A DNA stretch of 38,383 nucleotides. It comes from Chromera velia (Eukaryota; Sar; Chromeraceae). The stretch covers positions 41,032-79,414 of the forward strand of contig JAHBMJ010003429.1 of the NCBI GenBank assembly GCA_018398765.1, given 5' to 3'. Every line of letters begins with the position of its first letter. Within the stretch, counting starts at the first letter, position 1. Positions 1-10,960 of the stretch are shown here, one piece after another. The notes beneath the pieces are model-generated. The model worked only from the letters and a program-made list of their open reading frames with translations, had not been told where the DNA came from and searched no databases. A program made the position numbers and the translations under genes.

Positions 1-2251
1 GGGGGGGGGGGGGTAGAAGAATGAGATGTCATGCATGCATTCCTGGGATCCTTTCTTTCTTCTATTCGTGACAAAGAAGAACCTTGTAAGTATATGGGGG
101 TGGAAAGGAAACGATGTACGATTTTCGTGACTGACTTTGCAAAAGGCACGACACACAGAATCTCGCGGTTCTGATGTGTTTCTTGTTCTTGTCGTTCTTT
201 CCCCTTTTTCTTATTCTTTCATACACAGCTAGTACTTTAGCGAGCGGCTAGTGGGGGGACTTGCCCATCTTTATCATGTCTCTTTTCCTTCCTCTTCTTG
301 TCTCGTTGTTCGGACGTGAAAGTGGAATTTATTATTTTCATGTCAAGTTGTTCCTCTCGGGAGAGAGGTCTGGTCTCCCGGTTGCTTTGTCTGAAGCAGA
401 TAGAGAGAAGGTCAGAGGGGAGCTGGATGAAAACATGAGTGAGTATGTGCATGAGTGATTGTTTAAATTCTGTATACTTTCCTTCATGTCTCTTTCTTTG
501 GTCGTGTCTTATGCTGTCCCTGTATGAAGGAAATGTGTGACAGATTTGATCCATGCATGCATGCATTCATTCATTGATTCGGGGTGATTGGGGGGATGGG
601 ATGACGCTCTGAAGTCGCGAGCAGACAATGAAACGTTTGAATTCATGCGTTCGTATATGAAGGCAAAAAACGGTCACATAGGGGAGACAGGGAGAGAAGT
701 CCCGAACCATCCCGGCGGTTGCTTGTCCGTGCGGCGATGCGGCAAATGGTCATATGAGATTGTTTAATGTATGTACGTTTCTTTCGTTTTTTTCGTATCT
801 GTCTGTGGAGCTCTCCTCTTGTCACGCTCGAAACCCCGCTGGTGGACACGAATGAGGCGGGGGGAAAAGGAAGATGTGCACGCATGCATGAAGGCATGTC
901 ACATATTCCGTTGGATGACTTGAGGAGAAAGAGAGAAGGAGAATATGAAGTACAAACGAGAAAGGCAAAGAGCAAGACACGCAAGCGCGATCGAACCTCT
1001 CCTGCCACGTAAATTACAGCACGTATACCAAGAAAGAGCAGATGGATGGCAGGAAGAATGAGAGAAAACACTTTTTGACCTTGGGGATTTCCCGGGCGCA
1101 CGTGAGAAGAAAAACGAAACAAGTCGAGACAGAGAAGCCTCCCCCAAGTTCAGCTCTCCCTGTTTCTCTTTCAACGCAAAAACAAAAACGGGTTTGAGTG
1201 AGACGGCCTGCAAGAGAAAGGGGGGGGGAGGGAGCTCTTTCTCTCTCTGGTATCTGGCCGGCCTCCTGTTGGATGGACGGATGGATGGATTTAGGGAATG
1301 ATTAGGTGCATGTCTGTTGGCGCGCACATGCAATTTTTTATCTCCTTAAATCGATCCGTTCAAAGAAATACAATGCGAAGAGAGAGGGAGCAGCTGAGGG
1401 GAGACGGTAAGTGGTTGAAAGCGTGTGCACCTGAGACAAAAGACGATGAGTCATGCATCCAACAGAATATCATATGAAGTGTCGGAGAGAGTTCGAGATG
1501 TTTCATGTATGTTCTTCTCATTGAAGAATTAAGGGGAACAGACTGGAAGAATGAGAGACAAGGGGAGGGAAAGAAGAGGGAGGTGGACTGGAGGATGCTG
1601 GACACGAGGAAGCGGTGACATCCAGAAGGCGGAAGAGAATTCACTTGCATTTCATTTTCCTGTGCATGGGTCTTCTTTCCATGATCGATGACAAAAGAAA
1701 GTCCCAAACAGGAAATGGAATGAACAACGACGGAGCCGTGATGTCACCGAATACAAAGACTGAGAGAAGGAAGAGAGGAAAGAAGGATATCCTGTGTCCG
1801 GAATAAGAAAGGCAACAGAAGAAGAAAATGAAGATGACCTGATGAGTCGGGACGATGCAGACAAAGAAAGCAGCGAGCTTAGGAGAAGTTGGGAAGAAGG
1901 GAGAAGTTCAAGCCAGAGAGCCATGAGATTTGATGCCCCTTGCAGGTAGCTTTTTCTTTCTTCCCATGAAAGAGGGAAAGACAAGCAAAGCGACGACTTG
2001 CCTAATTTTTGTTTTCCCCATTTCTTGCCCTGTCTTTCTGGTCCGATTCTTTCCCTTCTCAAACAACGTCATCTATGTGTCTGCTCATCTGTCGATCTTT
2101 TCGTTGGTTTCCCCCTCTGTGTATCCCGAGTCTGGTTCCCCATTGTTTCCTGTCTTCCTTCCTTCCTTCCGTCCGTCCGCCCGTCCGTTCGTCCGTTCTT
2201 CCTTCCTTCCTTCCGTCCGTCCGTCCGTCCTTCCTTCCTTCCTTCCTTCTC

Positions 2252-2299
<48 letters not shown>

Positions 2300-5200
2300 T
2301 CGTTCTTTCTTTCGTTCTTTCTTTCTTTCTGTCTTTCTTGGTTGGTTGGTTGGTTGGTTGGTTGGTTGGTTGTCTGGTCACGTCCATTTTGTCTGTGCTG
2401 TGCGTGTCTTCATCTCGTTTATGGTCTTCCATTCCTTCCACGTGGATGGTCCAATGAATGGCCTTGCAGAACGCCTCTGTTCTGCTCTGTTCTATAACCA
2501 ACTGACTGACTGACTGACAGAAAGACAGACTCGACGCGTCGTCTCTTCCTCCCTGGCTCCCCCTCTCTTTTTTTTGGGTTTTGCCAAGAAACGCTCATGG
2601 GCCTCTCTCTGCCTCGGCTCTGCTCTTGAGCATCTCTGGCGAGGGAGCGGACTTGTTGCGGAGCTTCAAAACGCTTAGGTTCGACTCCCTTCCTCTTCCT
2701 CTGTCTCTCTCTTCTTTTGTCTGCCTGCCTGCTAGCCTGCCTGTCTGTCTGTCTCGTATGTACGGTATGAATGACGTAGTCCCCTGCATTACGTCGAGAG
2801 AGCACGCTGACTGACGGGTGTGCCTGGTTGACACTTTGATGCGTCTTTGAAACGGCCGATTGGCCTTTGGTAAATGTTCACGTTCGTGTGTTGTTTAAAT
2901 GATAACTGGAAAAACGAACGTTTCTCTCCTCCTTCCTGCACTGCTGGAAGGAGTTTATTTTGATGCTTGCGTTTTTTCTTTACATGAGTCGAAGAATGAT
3001 GCATCTTCCTTCATGTACACCAGGCCGGAAATTGTTGTATGTGACAGGCAAGGTATTCCTGGCATTTAAAAAAGAGCGAAAAAAGGATGGATGACAGTAG
3101 GTTTGCAGTACACTTTATTATAATTAAACGATCACTGACGGATTGCTTTCGTCTTGCGTTGCAATCTGTCTCCTTACTTTTCTGGCAACCCTGTCATTCA
3201 ATCTTTCTTTCTGTCTTTCTCTCTGTATTTATGGTTTTTGGTCCATCTGTTCCAAATGCTCGATTGATGTCTTCTCTGTCCCTTGTGCAGCTCAATCCGC
3301 TGCTCTGTATGGCTACAATTGGCCTGTCTGTCTGTCTTGGTAAAGAAAGTCAGAGGGGTGCTTATCGTCTTGATTGATTATGCACAAAAAGCACCAAAGT
3401 AAGTGTGTCTGGAGGGACGAAGAAGGAAGGGGGGGAACTAGCCTGCCTACCCCTCAGCAGAATTCAGGAAAGGGAAATGGAGAAGCGAAGCAAAAAGGGG
3501 CGGGGCATTCGCCGGGAACATTGGAGGCCCCTGCTCACTGACTGCATGCATGGGCAAGAATCGAGTAGAAAATATAAAGGAGCCAAAAACAAAACTTCCC
3601 TCCAGGCCCCCCTCGATCGCATCATGCAGTCGGACCTCATGCAGTCACAAACAAAAGTCGATGGGTTGGTGCGTTCGGACCCCAAGAAGAAAGAATGAAA
3701 GTCGCATATCGGAAGGATTGAAGAGAGGACGCAAAAGAAGGGTTAGTCGGTGTCCATACTTGAAAGAGGAGGAGGGAAAGAGGGAAACGTGGAAAGACAC
3801 GCTGACAGAGACAGAGAAGTCTCCATGAACAGAAAAGACGAGCGTCATGAGGTGAGAGCATACTGGTATGCATGTCGCATTTATGTTTGCAAGGTGGCTG
3901 CTTCCTTCCTCTCTTTTTCTCTGACTTGGCTGGGGGGTCATCATGTCATCCCCGTCCGCTGAGTTTCGCAACAGAACTGATTGCTCTCCCCCCCCACCCA
4001 TAAATAGAGGTGAGGTAGGGGGGGGAAGGCAAACGAGTTTTCTCCCTCACTTTGTCTCCTCTCTCTTGTGTCTGTTAGGTTCTGTTTTATCTTTTTTTTA
4101 TGCATTGCATACTCCTTCAATGTACACACGCACACAGTTACACTCTGGCAGGCATATTTGCTCTCTCTTTGCCTGTCTCTGTGTGATTCTTCCACATTTC
4201 TCCTGTGTGCAACTTCCAGAACCCTTTCGTCTGTCCAAACGACGCTCCCCCGCCGTTCTTGTGCAGGGATACGCTCTCCCTTTTCTCTCCTGTCCTGTCC
4301 TCCTGTCGAATCTGAATTGTCCCTCTCTTCATTCCTCGGCTGACAATGCAGGACTGATTGCAGATGATCATGTTGAACCGATGCTCTTCTTCTGGTTCTT
4401 CTCTCCCTCCTCTCCTGGACGATTTCTTTCTCCACTGAGAGCGGGACTGAATGCTTTGCTTGTTCAAATTTTTCGTTTTGGTCCTGTCTGTCAATTCTCT
4501 GGCAAAGAGTCAGACAGGCAGAAGAGGACCAAAAAAAAAAACTATCAACACACCAGAGAGAGAAGCGAGAGGGGGGTGGATGGGGCAGCATTTTCGAGTA
4601 GGAGGGCAGTCTGTGTTGTACGTACGAGAACTTTTTAAAGGAAGACCTCTCTTTGTTCCCAAAGAGGAATGAAGGCAGGATGACGTTTTTGTCTCTCACT
4701 CATTTCCTCCCGGAAGACAGACGAGCAACGAAATTAGCAAAAGCTCCTTCCCTGACTTTGTTTCTGAAGAACAAGTAAGGAAAGAAGAAATGGCAGCAAC
4801 AACAACAAAAAGAATATCAGCACCCTGCAGGACAGCTCTGTTGCAAGACGAGGCAAGAGAAAGAAAAGAAAAGACGAGGCAAGAGAAAGACGACATCCGG
4901 GTGAGTCCAAAGAGGAACTCGGCACTGCGATGTCGAGAGATCGAGCTCTGCTTTGCTCTGCTCTGCGCTGCGCTGCTTGGCTGATTACTTGATTGATCAT
5001 CTGAACGTCTGCTGCTGATGTTCATGCACAGCGTTCCGTTGCTGCTGTTCTTGTGTTCTTGATTCTTTTTTACACAGTTCTGTTGCTGCTGTAAATGCTT
5101 GTTCGTGTTTTGCCGGTCGTTTCTTTTTCCGTCGAGAGAAGTTCCATAACAACCATCCCTCCCATGCACACACGGGCCGCGAAGGGCGGGAGAGCGCAGG

Positions 5201-5900
5201 GTTCGCGTCGAGAATGCAATTAGGAGTGAGTGCATCGGACTGTGATTGGACTGCCGAAGTAGTTGCTGGAGAAAAAAGTGCGGGCTGTACATGTCTCGGG
5301 GTTCCGTGTGTGCGTCATACTCATCTGTGTGTGAGTGGTTTGGGGTTGTGTGTGTGTGCGCGCGTGCGTAGGTGTGTCCGTCGTGTCTTGAGGGACCGTG
5401 TGCGCGTGTGTGCGTCTTTCTGTGTCTGCCAAAATAAGAGTTTGCGTTTCTGTATTGCGGGTGAGTTTTCAGTTTTTATGAGGGAGCTGTCTGACAGACA
5501 AGGTCCCCTTTTTGACTCAGAAGCTGCTGAGAATTGAAACATGAATGCAAAAAAAGGTGAAACTTTTTTGCCTGCATGTCTCCTTCTTCCTCTGCATCTA
5601 TTTACAATGGCCCCACTGGCGCCAGAAGAGAAGAGCAACCGCTGATGGAACTGGTGATGGAATCGATAAACGTGTAGAGAGACGGTCGGTCCCTGGATTT
5701 GCACTTTGAGCGGAACATGCGGGTCCCGAAAGGAAATTTACTGCACCGTGCGAAAAAGAGTACACAGAGACTCGGCTTCTTTCAAAGATGCATGTTTGCA
5801 CTTTGAAAGAAACAAATTCAATATTTTCATTCATGAATCGGTCTGAGCTGCATGCATGCCACAGTGAGACGCTTTGCAAAGTTGCTGCGATGCATTAGTG
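1..5900. other. CT/GA-rich low-complexity region, no supported gene
   Basis: Begins with a run of 13 G, probably a contig or gap edge. The stretch is dominated by alternating polypurine and polypyrimidine sequence, scattered TGCATGC runs (for example near 552-566 and 888) and a GT-rich patch around 5335-5420. Open frames exist on both strands, but their translations are Lys/Arg/Glu- or Ser/Phe/Leu-rich, as expected from biased DNA, and none shows a recognisable domain. A few sites look like splice acceptors (TGCAG near 3291 and 4350), but no chain of exons in one frame could be built. Small exons of an unrecognised gene cannot be excluded. Confidence 0.6.
2155..2372. repeat. compound microsatellite (CTTC/CCGT, CT, CTTT, TTGG)
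   Basis: Blocks of CTTC and CCGT tetranucleotides are followed by about 10 CT repeats, CTTT repeats, and then about seven TTGG repeats. One strand is almost pure pyrimidine until the TTGG block. Frames that run through it are artefacts of the repeat. Confidence 0.95.
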
Positions 5901-6090
5901 CATTGATTGACCTATTCCGATCTTTAGTCCGATCTATTTCAAACGTACAGACAACTTCGCGTTGCAAGACACCTTATAGCACGCAAATGATTTTTTATAT
6001 AGCGTTCGAACTCTACTGTAGGGTATAAATATTGTTTAAATTTTTTTTGACTCTATAAGTAGAATTAACTATTTTAAATCTAATAGTCCG

Positions 6091-6365
6091 CTACCCCAAC
6101 GGAAAGCTAATGTGTTAAGGTAACTTTACTCAAAAATTTACCTTAAGGTACCCAAACACTATACCCAAACAAAATTTTTTTTATCCATTTATTTTTTGAA
6201 AAACATGTGTACTATGATCTCAGAAAAGCTGCCACACACTAAAAAAAATAGTAAAATGAGTGTCCTAGCTTTAAAGAACGTTCTGCTAGTAGTGTGTTTT
6301 ATCAACAAAAAATTACTTTAAAAAATTTTGGGTAAAAAAAAAAATTTCGAGGGTAATCCCCAAAA
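6091..6365 (+). repeat. left terminal inverted repeat of the 6091-8026 element
   Basis: About 275 bp that match the reverse complement of 7745-8026. The first 60 bases differ only at a few positions. Internally it carries repeated GGTAAA/TTTACC and AAGGTAC motifs that could fold back on themselves. Confidence 0.8.
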
Positions 6366-6469
6366 TTTTTAGGTAAAGTTTTACCTTACCGTACCTAAAC
6401 TTTTACCCTAAGGTACGCAAACTTTTAAATGGTTGATTAAGTTATTTTAGAGTGTTTTTTGCAAGTTAA

Positions 6470-6803
6470 ATTGATGGAGCAAGCAGGAAAAGAAAACAGC
6501 AGCCATGGCGGAAGAGAAAGAGAGACCGACTCGTTGTCTCTTTTCTCTTCCGGTCTCTTTTTGTATAAGATGCGCATGCAACTAGGCATACAAATTGATG
6601 GAGCAAGCGGGAAAAGAAGCACCAGCCGTGGCAGATGAGAAAGAGAGACCGATTCGTTGCCTCTTTTCTCTTCTGGTCTCTTTTTGTACAAGATGCGCAT
6701 GCGAATTGATAGAGCAAGCGGGAAAAGAAACAGCAGCCGTGGCGGACGAGAAAGAGAGACCGACTCGTTGCCTCTTTTTTCTTCCGGTCTCTCTTTGTAT
6801 AAG
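6470..6803. repeat. three-copy tandem repeat, about 100-124 bp units
   Basis: Units begin with ATTGAT(G/A)GAGCAAGC at 6470, 6594 and 6705. They carry a purine-rich half (AGAAAGAGAGACCGA) and its near complement (TCTCTTCCGGTCTCTTT), so each unit can form a hairpin. The units differ by substitutions and a 13-bp insertion in the first copy. Frames remain open on both strands through the array. It lies just inside the left TIR of the transposon. Confidence 0.85.
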
Positions 6804-6919
6804 CCGCCTGTCGGGCCGCAGGTTTTGGGGACAATCATCCCACTGTTTAGAACCTTAGATTTTGGGGAGATTCTCCGCTTCTGGAGATTCCGTACTTCTC
6901 TTTTCTCGGCACTGTGCAG

Positions 6920-7608
6920 AAAAGGCGGGTACACGTGTCTGATGAAGGAGAGCTGAAAAGGGAGATAGGCATGCTTATAGGGGAAGCGCTTCCACCGCTC
7001 CGAAGAAATGGAGCCCCAGTCTTTCAGCTGAAAGAGCTTAACGAGTACCTTATCAGACTTTCAACATGGCAGGCGAGAGGAGTTCCCCCTGACCAGAGGG
7101 TGTGAGAACTCAAGGTGAGAGGGACTCACATCTACCTTGGGGCAGCAGACACCCGCGTTCTGGCCCCTATCTTGCTCGAGTACCTGATGGAGACTCCCTT
7201 CTTCCTCTTTAAGAAAGCGTGGCCGCCCGCCGTCTCTTTTCTGCTGTATGTCTACATTTCTGCTTTGCTTGCAGGCCAAAGAACTGAGGAGGAAGTGGTT
7301 GTGCTCGAAGCAGTCACCACATGCTGGTATATCTTTTTTTTTCGAGCATACAGTTGGGCAGTTCCCAAATCTTATTTATACAAACACTTTGGCCTGTACA
7401 TCTGCAGGTAGGGGGGAGTCTAAGGGGGGGGTTTAACATATGCAAAGAGTATGGGTTTGAAGGTTATTTTAAGGTTGTAAACAAGAGGTGGAAAAAATAT
7501 CATGGCCGCAGTGGCCACCCTAGGTGGATCGAAGAAGAGCTCCTGTTCAAGTGGTTGCAGGGGCGCGAGGAGGCCGCACAGAAACATTTCACACAGAAGA
7601 AGATGTGA
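6920..7608 (+). CDS. unrecognised spliced-looking ORF inside the TIR element
   Basis: I do not recognise this product. Three coding-like pieces lie in order on the plus strand. 6920-7105 follows an acceptor-like CTGTGCAG and encodes a charged segment beginning KRRVHVSDEGELKREIG. A piece near 7275-7335 follows TTGCTTGCAG and encodes AKELRRKWLCSKQSPH. About 7432-7608 encodes a basic, Trp-containing tail around YFKVVNKRWKKYHGRSGHP and ends TGA. Codon use looks protein-like compared with the AT-rich TIRs around it. It may be a decayed transposase fragment or a captured host gene piece. Exon joins are not certain, and the first piece reaches TGA at 7103-7105 unless spliced before it. Confidence 0.3.
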
Positions 7609-7744
7609 AAAGATATAAAAAAAGATGATCTACCGTCTAGAGTCTTTATTTCTAACGTTTTATGGCTGAAAACTTTATAAAAAGAAGTTACCCAAACGTT
7701 ACTTTAAAATTTACCAAAAAATTACTTAAAATCTCTTATTTAAT

Positions 7745-8026
7745 TTTGGGTATTACCCTCGGAATTTTTTTTTACCTAAAATCTTTTAAGGTAATTTTTT
7801 GTTGATAAAACATAGCATAACGTTCTTTAAAGCTAGAACACTCATTTTACTACTCTTTTTAGTGTGTGACTAGGTGTGTGGCAGCTTTTTTGGGATCATA
7901 GTACACATATTTTTCAAGAAACAAATGGGTTACCGTTTAAAAAAAAAAAAATGGGTAGTGTTTGGGTACCTTACGATAATTTTTTGAGTAAAGTTACCTT
8001 AACACATTAGCTTTCCATTGGGGTAG
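7745..8026 (-). repeat. right terminal inverted repeat of the 6091-8026 element
   Basis: Reverse-complement partner of 6091-6365. It ends CATTGGGGTAG at 8026, where similarity to the left end stops abruptly. Confidence 0.8.
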
Positions 8027-9155
8027 ATTCCTAGCCAAAATCGTATAAATTTCAGTAAAATGCTAGCTAAAATCTCTAGTAAAATATCCTGTAAAAGACT
8101 ATAGCCTAAGCATAAAGGAGCCTAGAAAGGAGCAAGGTTCTAGAGGAGGGAGGACACAAAATGATTACTGAGGGCTAGCTGTTCTGTTTTCTATTGAATG
8201 AACGATGTGGTGCAGTGAACGAATTCCTGGGTTGGACCTAGTTGGACCTCCTTCAGATGGTCCAAGGTAGTCCAAGGCTCTAGCCAAGACTAAGACGGAG
8301 GGTGTTCGAGAACTGTTCGATCGGGGAGGTTCAGACACTTAGAGGGGGAGTCCTGCATGTATGGGGGACCGTTGGGGGACGCACTAGTAACAAGACATAC
8401 GACAATCACTGAGAGACAGAATTAAGGTAATCGAGCGATTAACGGAGGAGTATTAAAAAACCATCAATTTCTAGTAGGATTGTAGGAGATGATAGAAGGA
8501 GCCATGGCCCATGGGATACGGAAGAAGCTAGATCAGCTACCTAGTTGCAGGCTATTCAATTCTATATATACTTCAAGGGATCTCGCGCTTAGCCTTATCT
8601 CTAGAGTTGAGTGATTAACGATCTCTTGCATGAACATGGGCTGCTGGGAGCATGGCTCCACTCTAGCAAAGCCAACTTCATTCATTCATTCATATCTACC
8701 ATCATAGTACCATGCCGTTATTGCTTATCCTAGTCTAGATCCTACTGCCTACCAAGCCTACCAATGGCGTTCAAGTTTACTCAAAAACTGTAAAACAGTC
8801 AGCCCAGACATTCAGGCCCCCCCCTTCACTCGTTCTTAAATAAATGGCTTCACTCAGTGACCGATCCTATAGCAGTGATCGCAACAATTAAAGTAGGCTT
8901 TCGATCCAGTCTGACATCTCTACTCGCCACTCGACGACGACTTCCCTCTGTCATGCAGACTCCCTCCAGGTTGATCGATCGATCCGTGCTCGCTTCGAAC
9001 GTGACTCCCATGCATCGAAATGTGTGCTTCAATCAGTGCTCCGTCATTGCTCGTTCCTTGCCCCCCTTCCCCCTTCCCTGACTCGATCACTTACTCACTC
9101 ACTCACTCACTCTACCATCTGCCCCTTCCTCTGTCTTGCGATCCCCTCCTCTCAT
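8027..9155. other. intergenic, no gene seen
   Basis: Moderately AT-rich sequence with short direct repeats (GTTGGACCT twice near 8235-8250, GGTCCAAGG/AGTCCAAGG near 8259-8277), a CATT run near 8680 and an ACTC run at 9089-9111. Frames at 8857-9295 are not protein-like. It forms the 3' flank of the minus-strand ankyrin gene and the right flank of the transposon. Confidence 0.5.
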
Positions 9156-10256
9156 TCAATTTGCGATCAACCTTTTCGATTCAGAATTATGCACGATCTC
9201 CGAGAGTCCCCTGGCGGTGGCCACGGAGAGAGGTGTCCTCCCCGTGTCGTCGACTGCCCCCGCATTGGCCCTCCCCTCCTCCACCAGAACCCTGACCACA
9301 CCGGTGTGCCCCCGCAGAGAAGCCTGCAACAGCGGCGTCCTCAGACACCTGTCTGCAGCCTCCACGTCACACTTCGCTGCCACGAGGGTCTTCACGATGT
9401 CAGTGCGGCCGAGCTCGGCAGCTGCAAAAAGTGCCGTCATCCCGTCGCTGGTCGCTTTGTTCAGGTCAGCCCCGGCCCCAACCCGGGCCTTCACGATCTC
9501 ATCGTGCCCCCTCTCGGACGCAATGAAGAGCGCCGTTCGACCGCCTTCGTCGGAAACGTCCACGTCCGCCTTGAAGCTCAGCAGGCATTGCACAGTCTCA
9601 GTGTGCCCCCAGCCGGAGGCCAAGAAGAGCGCAGTCGCGCCCTCATGGTCTGTGATGTTCACGTTCGCCTTTGCCTTCAGAAGCGCCTCTGCGACGCCAA
9701 CGAAACCACGCACGGCTGCCCACATAAGCGGAGTCCTCAGCTCTATCGTCGGAAGCATGACAAAGTTGTGCATGTGAGTCTCCGCCGCTGCGAAAACGTC
9801 AACAGAGGCGCCGAAATCTACCAGCCTCGTGACTGCCCTCGCCGAACCGCTCCGCGCAGCCAGGTGAAGCGCAGCCTCCATGCACCTCGGAAAGAGCTGG
9901 AAATCATACTCTTCAGGTCTCTCTCCGAGCGGGATTTCTGCCAGCGCGTCAAGGTCAGTGCCAAGTCAGAGGAGAAGGACCAGATCTGTTTCGTTCCCCT
10001 CGCCGTTCAGTCTCATCACTGCCTGACGGAGACGACCAGCAGAAATCGGCTTCAACTGTCTCACATTGCGCAAAATCATCGCGTTCAGCTCGAACTTTAC
10101 AGCTCTGTCATTCGCGTTCCCTGCCCCGTGCACTTCAGGCACAGCTTCCGAACCAACCTCCAAATCTTCCCGTCTCAAGGCAGACGCAGCAGCGTCTGAG
10201 GAAGTTCCGCGGAAGAACCGTCTCAGCCGATTCCTCCAAAATATACAGAAACACAT
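9156..10256 (-). CDS. ankyrin-repeat protein, frame interrupted by one TGA
   Basis: Read on the minus strand, the frame from 9881 to 9156 encodes about seven ankyrin repeats of 33 residues with the usual (T/A)(P/A)L...A..G..(D/E)IV..L motifs, for example GRTALFIASERGHDEIV and GATALFLASGWGHTETV. Ankyrin repeats are protein-binding solenoids, so the partner cannot be read from sequence. The same frame continues upstream to an ATG at 10256 and encodes a basic Arg-rich start plus a segment with ISAGRLRQAVMRL, but a TGA at 9966-9968 separates the halves. Between that TGA and the ATG at 9881 the frame is still protein-like (LGTDLDALAEIPLGERPEEY), which argues that both halves were once one ORF. Alternatives are translation from the ATG at 9881 (241 aa) or removal of an in-phase 84-nt intron at 9897-9980 with a weak GTCCTT donor. 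Divergent neighbour: the aldolase gene at 10961. Confidence 0.75.
9966..9968 (-). other. in-frame TGA inside the ankyrin gene
   Basis: The codon lies in the same frame as coding-like sequence on both sides (NETDLVLLL before, LGTDLDALAEIP after). A CGA to TGA transition would be the simplest origin. See the alternatives under the gene. Confidence 0.8.
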
Positions 10257-10262
10257 GATCAC

Positions 10263-10511
10263 AGGCCTTCAAAAAAATCCGTCAATAGCTGTGCGGCAAG
10301 CAATTACTGTCAGCCCGGAGGGAGTAAATCGTGATAATTTTCAGTAAGTCAAAACGACAAATCACGGGCTGACGTCTCCTCCAACAACTTTCGCGAAGGC
10401 CAAGGACACTGCTTCGTGCTTAAAAATACATGACGCTGTGTTGTACAGCAGTGGTGCCACACTGCAGTTTCAAGTCTCATTTTGGAGCCCAGTGAGAGAC
10501 AGTGAGCGCTG

Positions 10512-10544
<33 letters not shown>

Positions 10545-10960
10545 CTCCGAGAGAGCGTGATGATTGAGACGGCACGTTCGATCATTCCGTCCGATCGACG
10601 CGCGCGCGGCGGGGACGTACGCGCGCGAGTCCGCGAAGAATCCGGCGTTCAATCTGCCGCCGCCCGCGCGCAATCGTCCTCCTGCAGCCCATGCAATCTC
10701 TCCATATCTCTCCTCTCTCCCTAACTCCCGCATGTGGGCCTCCTGCAGTACCTTCCCGGCTTGGTATTGAAAAAATACGTGTAGCATGAGACAGGAAAGG
10801 AGTTGAATCGTCTTGCAGTCTTGATTCCGTTTTTTTCTACCCATGGATGTCAGGCATCCGTTAATTTTTGTTGCATAGAGACGCCGTGTGTCTAATTCCT
10901 CTCCGACTGCGATTGTGTTGAATTACCAACCGAAAACGCTCTTGTTACTGTCGTTTTTCA
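10263..10960. promoter_or_regulatory. divergent intergenic region with a GC-rich island
   Basis: About 700 bp between the minus-strand ankyrin gene and the plus-strand aldolase gene, so it should hold both promoters. It contains a GA repeat at 10511-10540 and a GC-rich island at about 10581-10680 with CGATCGACGCGCGCGC and GGGGACGTACG. No TATA-like element stands out. The promoter role is inferred from position only. Confidence 0.4.

Larger units (their letters stand above)
6091..8026. mobile_element. TIR DNA transposon-like element, about 1.94 kb
   Basis: Both ends carry the same AT-rich sequence in inverted orientation. The left end starts CTACCCCAACGGAAAGC and the right end finishes as the complement of CTACCCCAATGGAAAGC. 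The match continues inward for roughly 270 bp with small indels and substitutions, including shared blocks such as CTTTAAAGAACGTT and TTATCAACAAAAAATTAC. The interior holds a GC-richer segment with a three-copy tandem repeat and a spliced-looking ORF. No convincing target-site duplication was found at the edges. Such long TIRs are typical of Mutator-like or foldback elements. The superfamily is an inference, and no transposase domain was recognised, so the element is probably non-autonomous. Confidence 0.8.

Noticed and set aside
1998-2513. Three overlapping plus-strand ORFs and one minus-strand ORF of 138-175 aa
   Set aside because: All run through the compound microsatellite at 2155-2372, and the open frames come from the repeat.
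3941-4699. 252-aa minus-strand and 231-aa plus-strand ORFs overlapping each other
   Set aside because: Both are biased-composition translations of GA/CT-rich DNA without a recognisable motif. They could hide small exons, but none could be chained.
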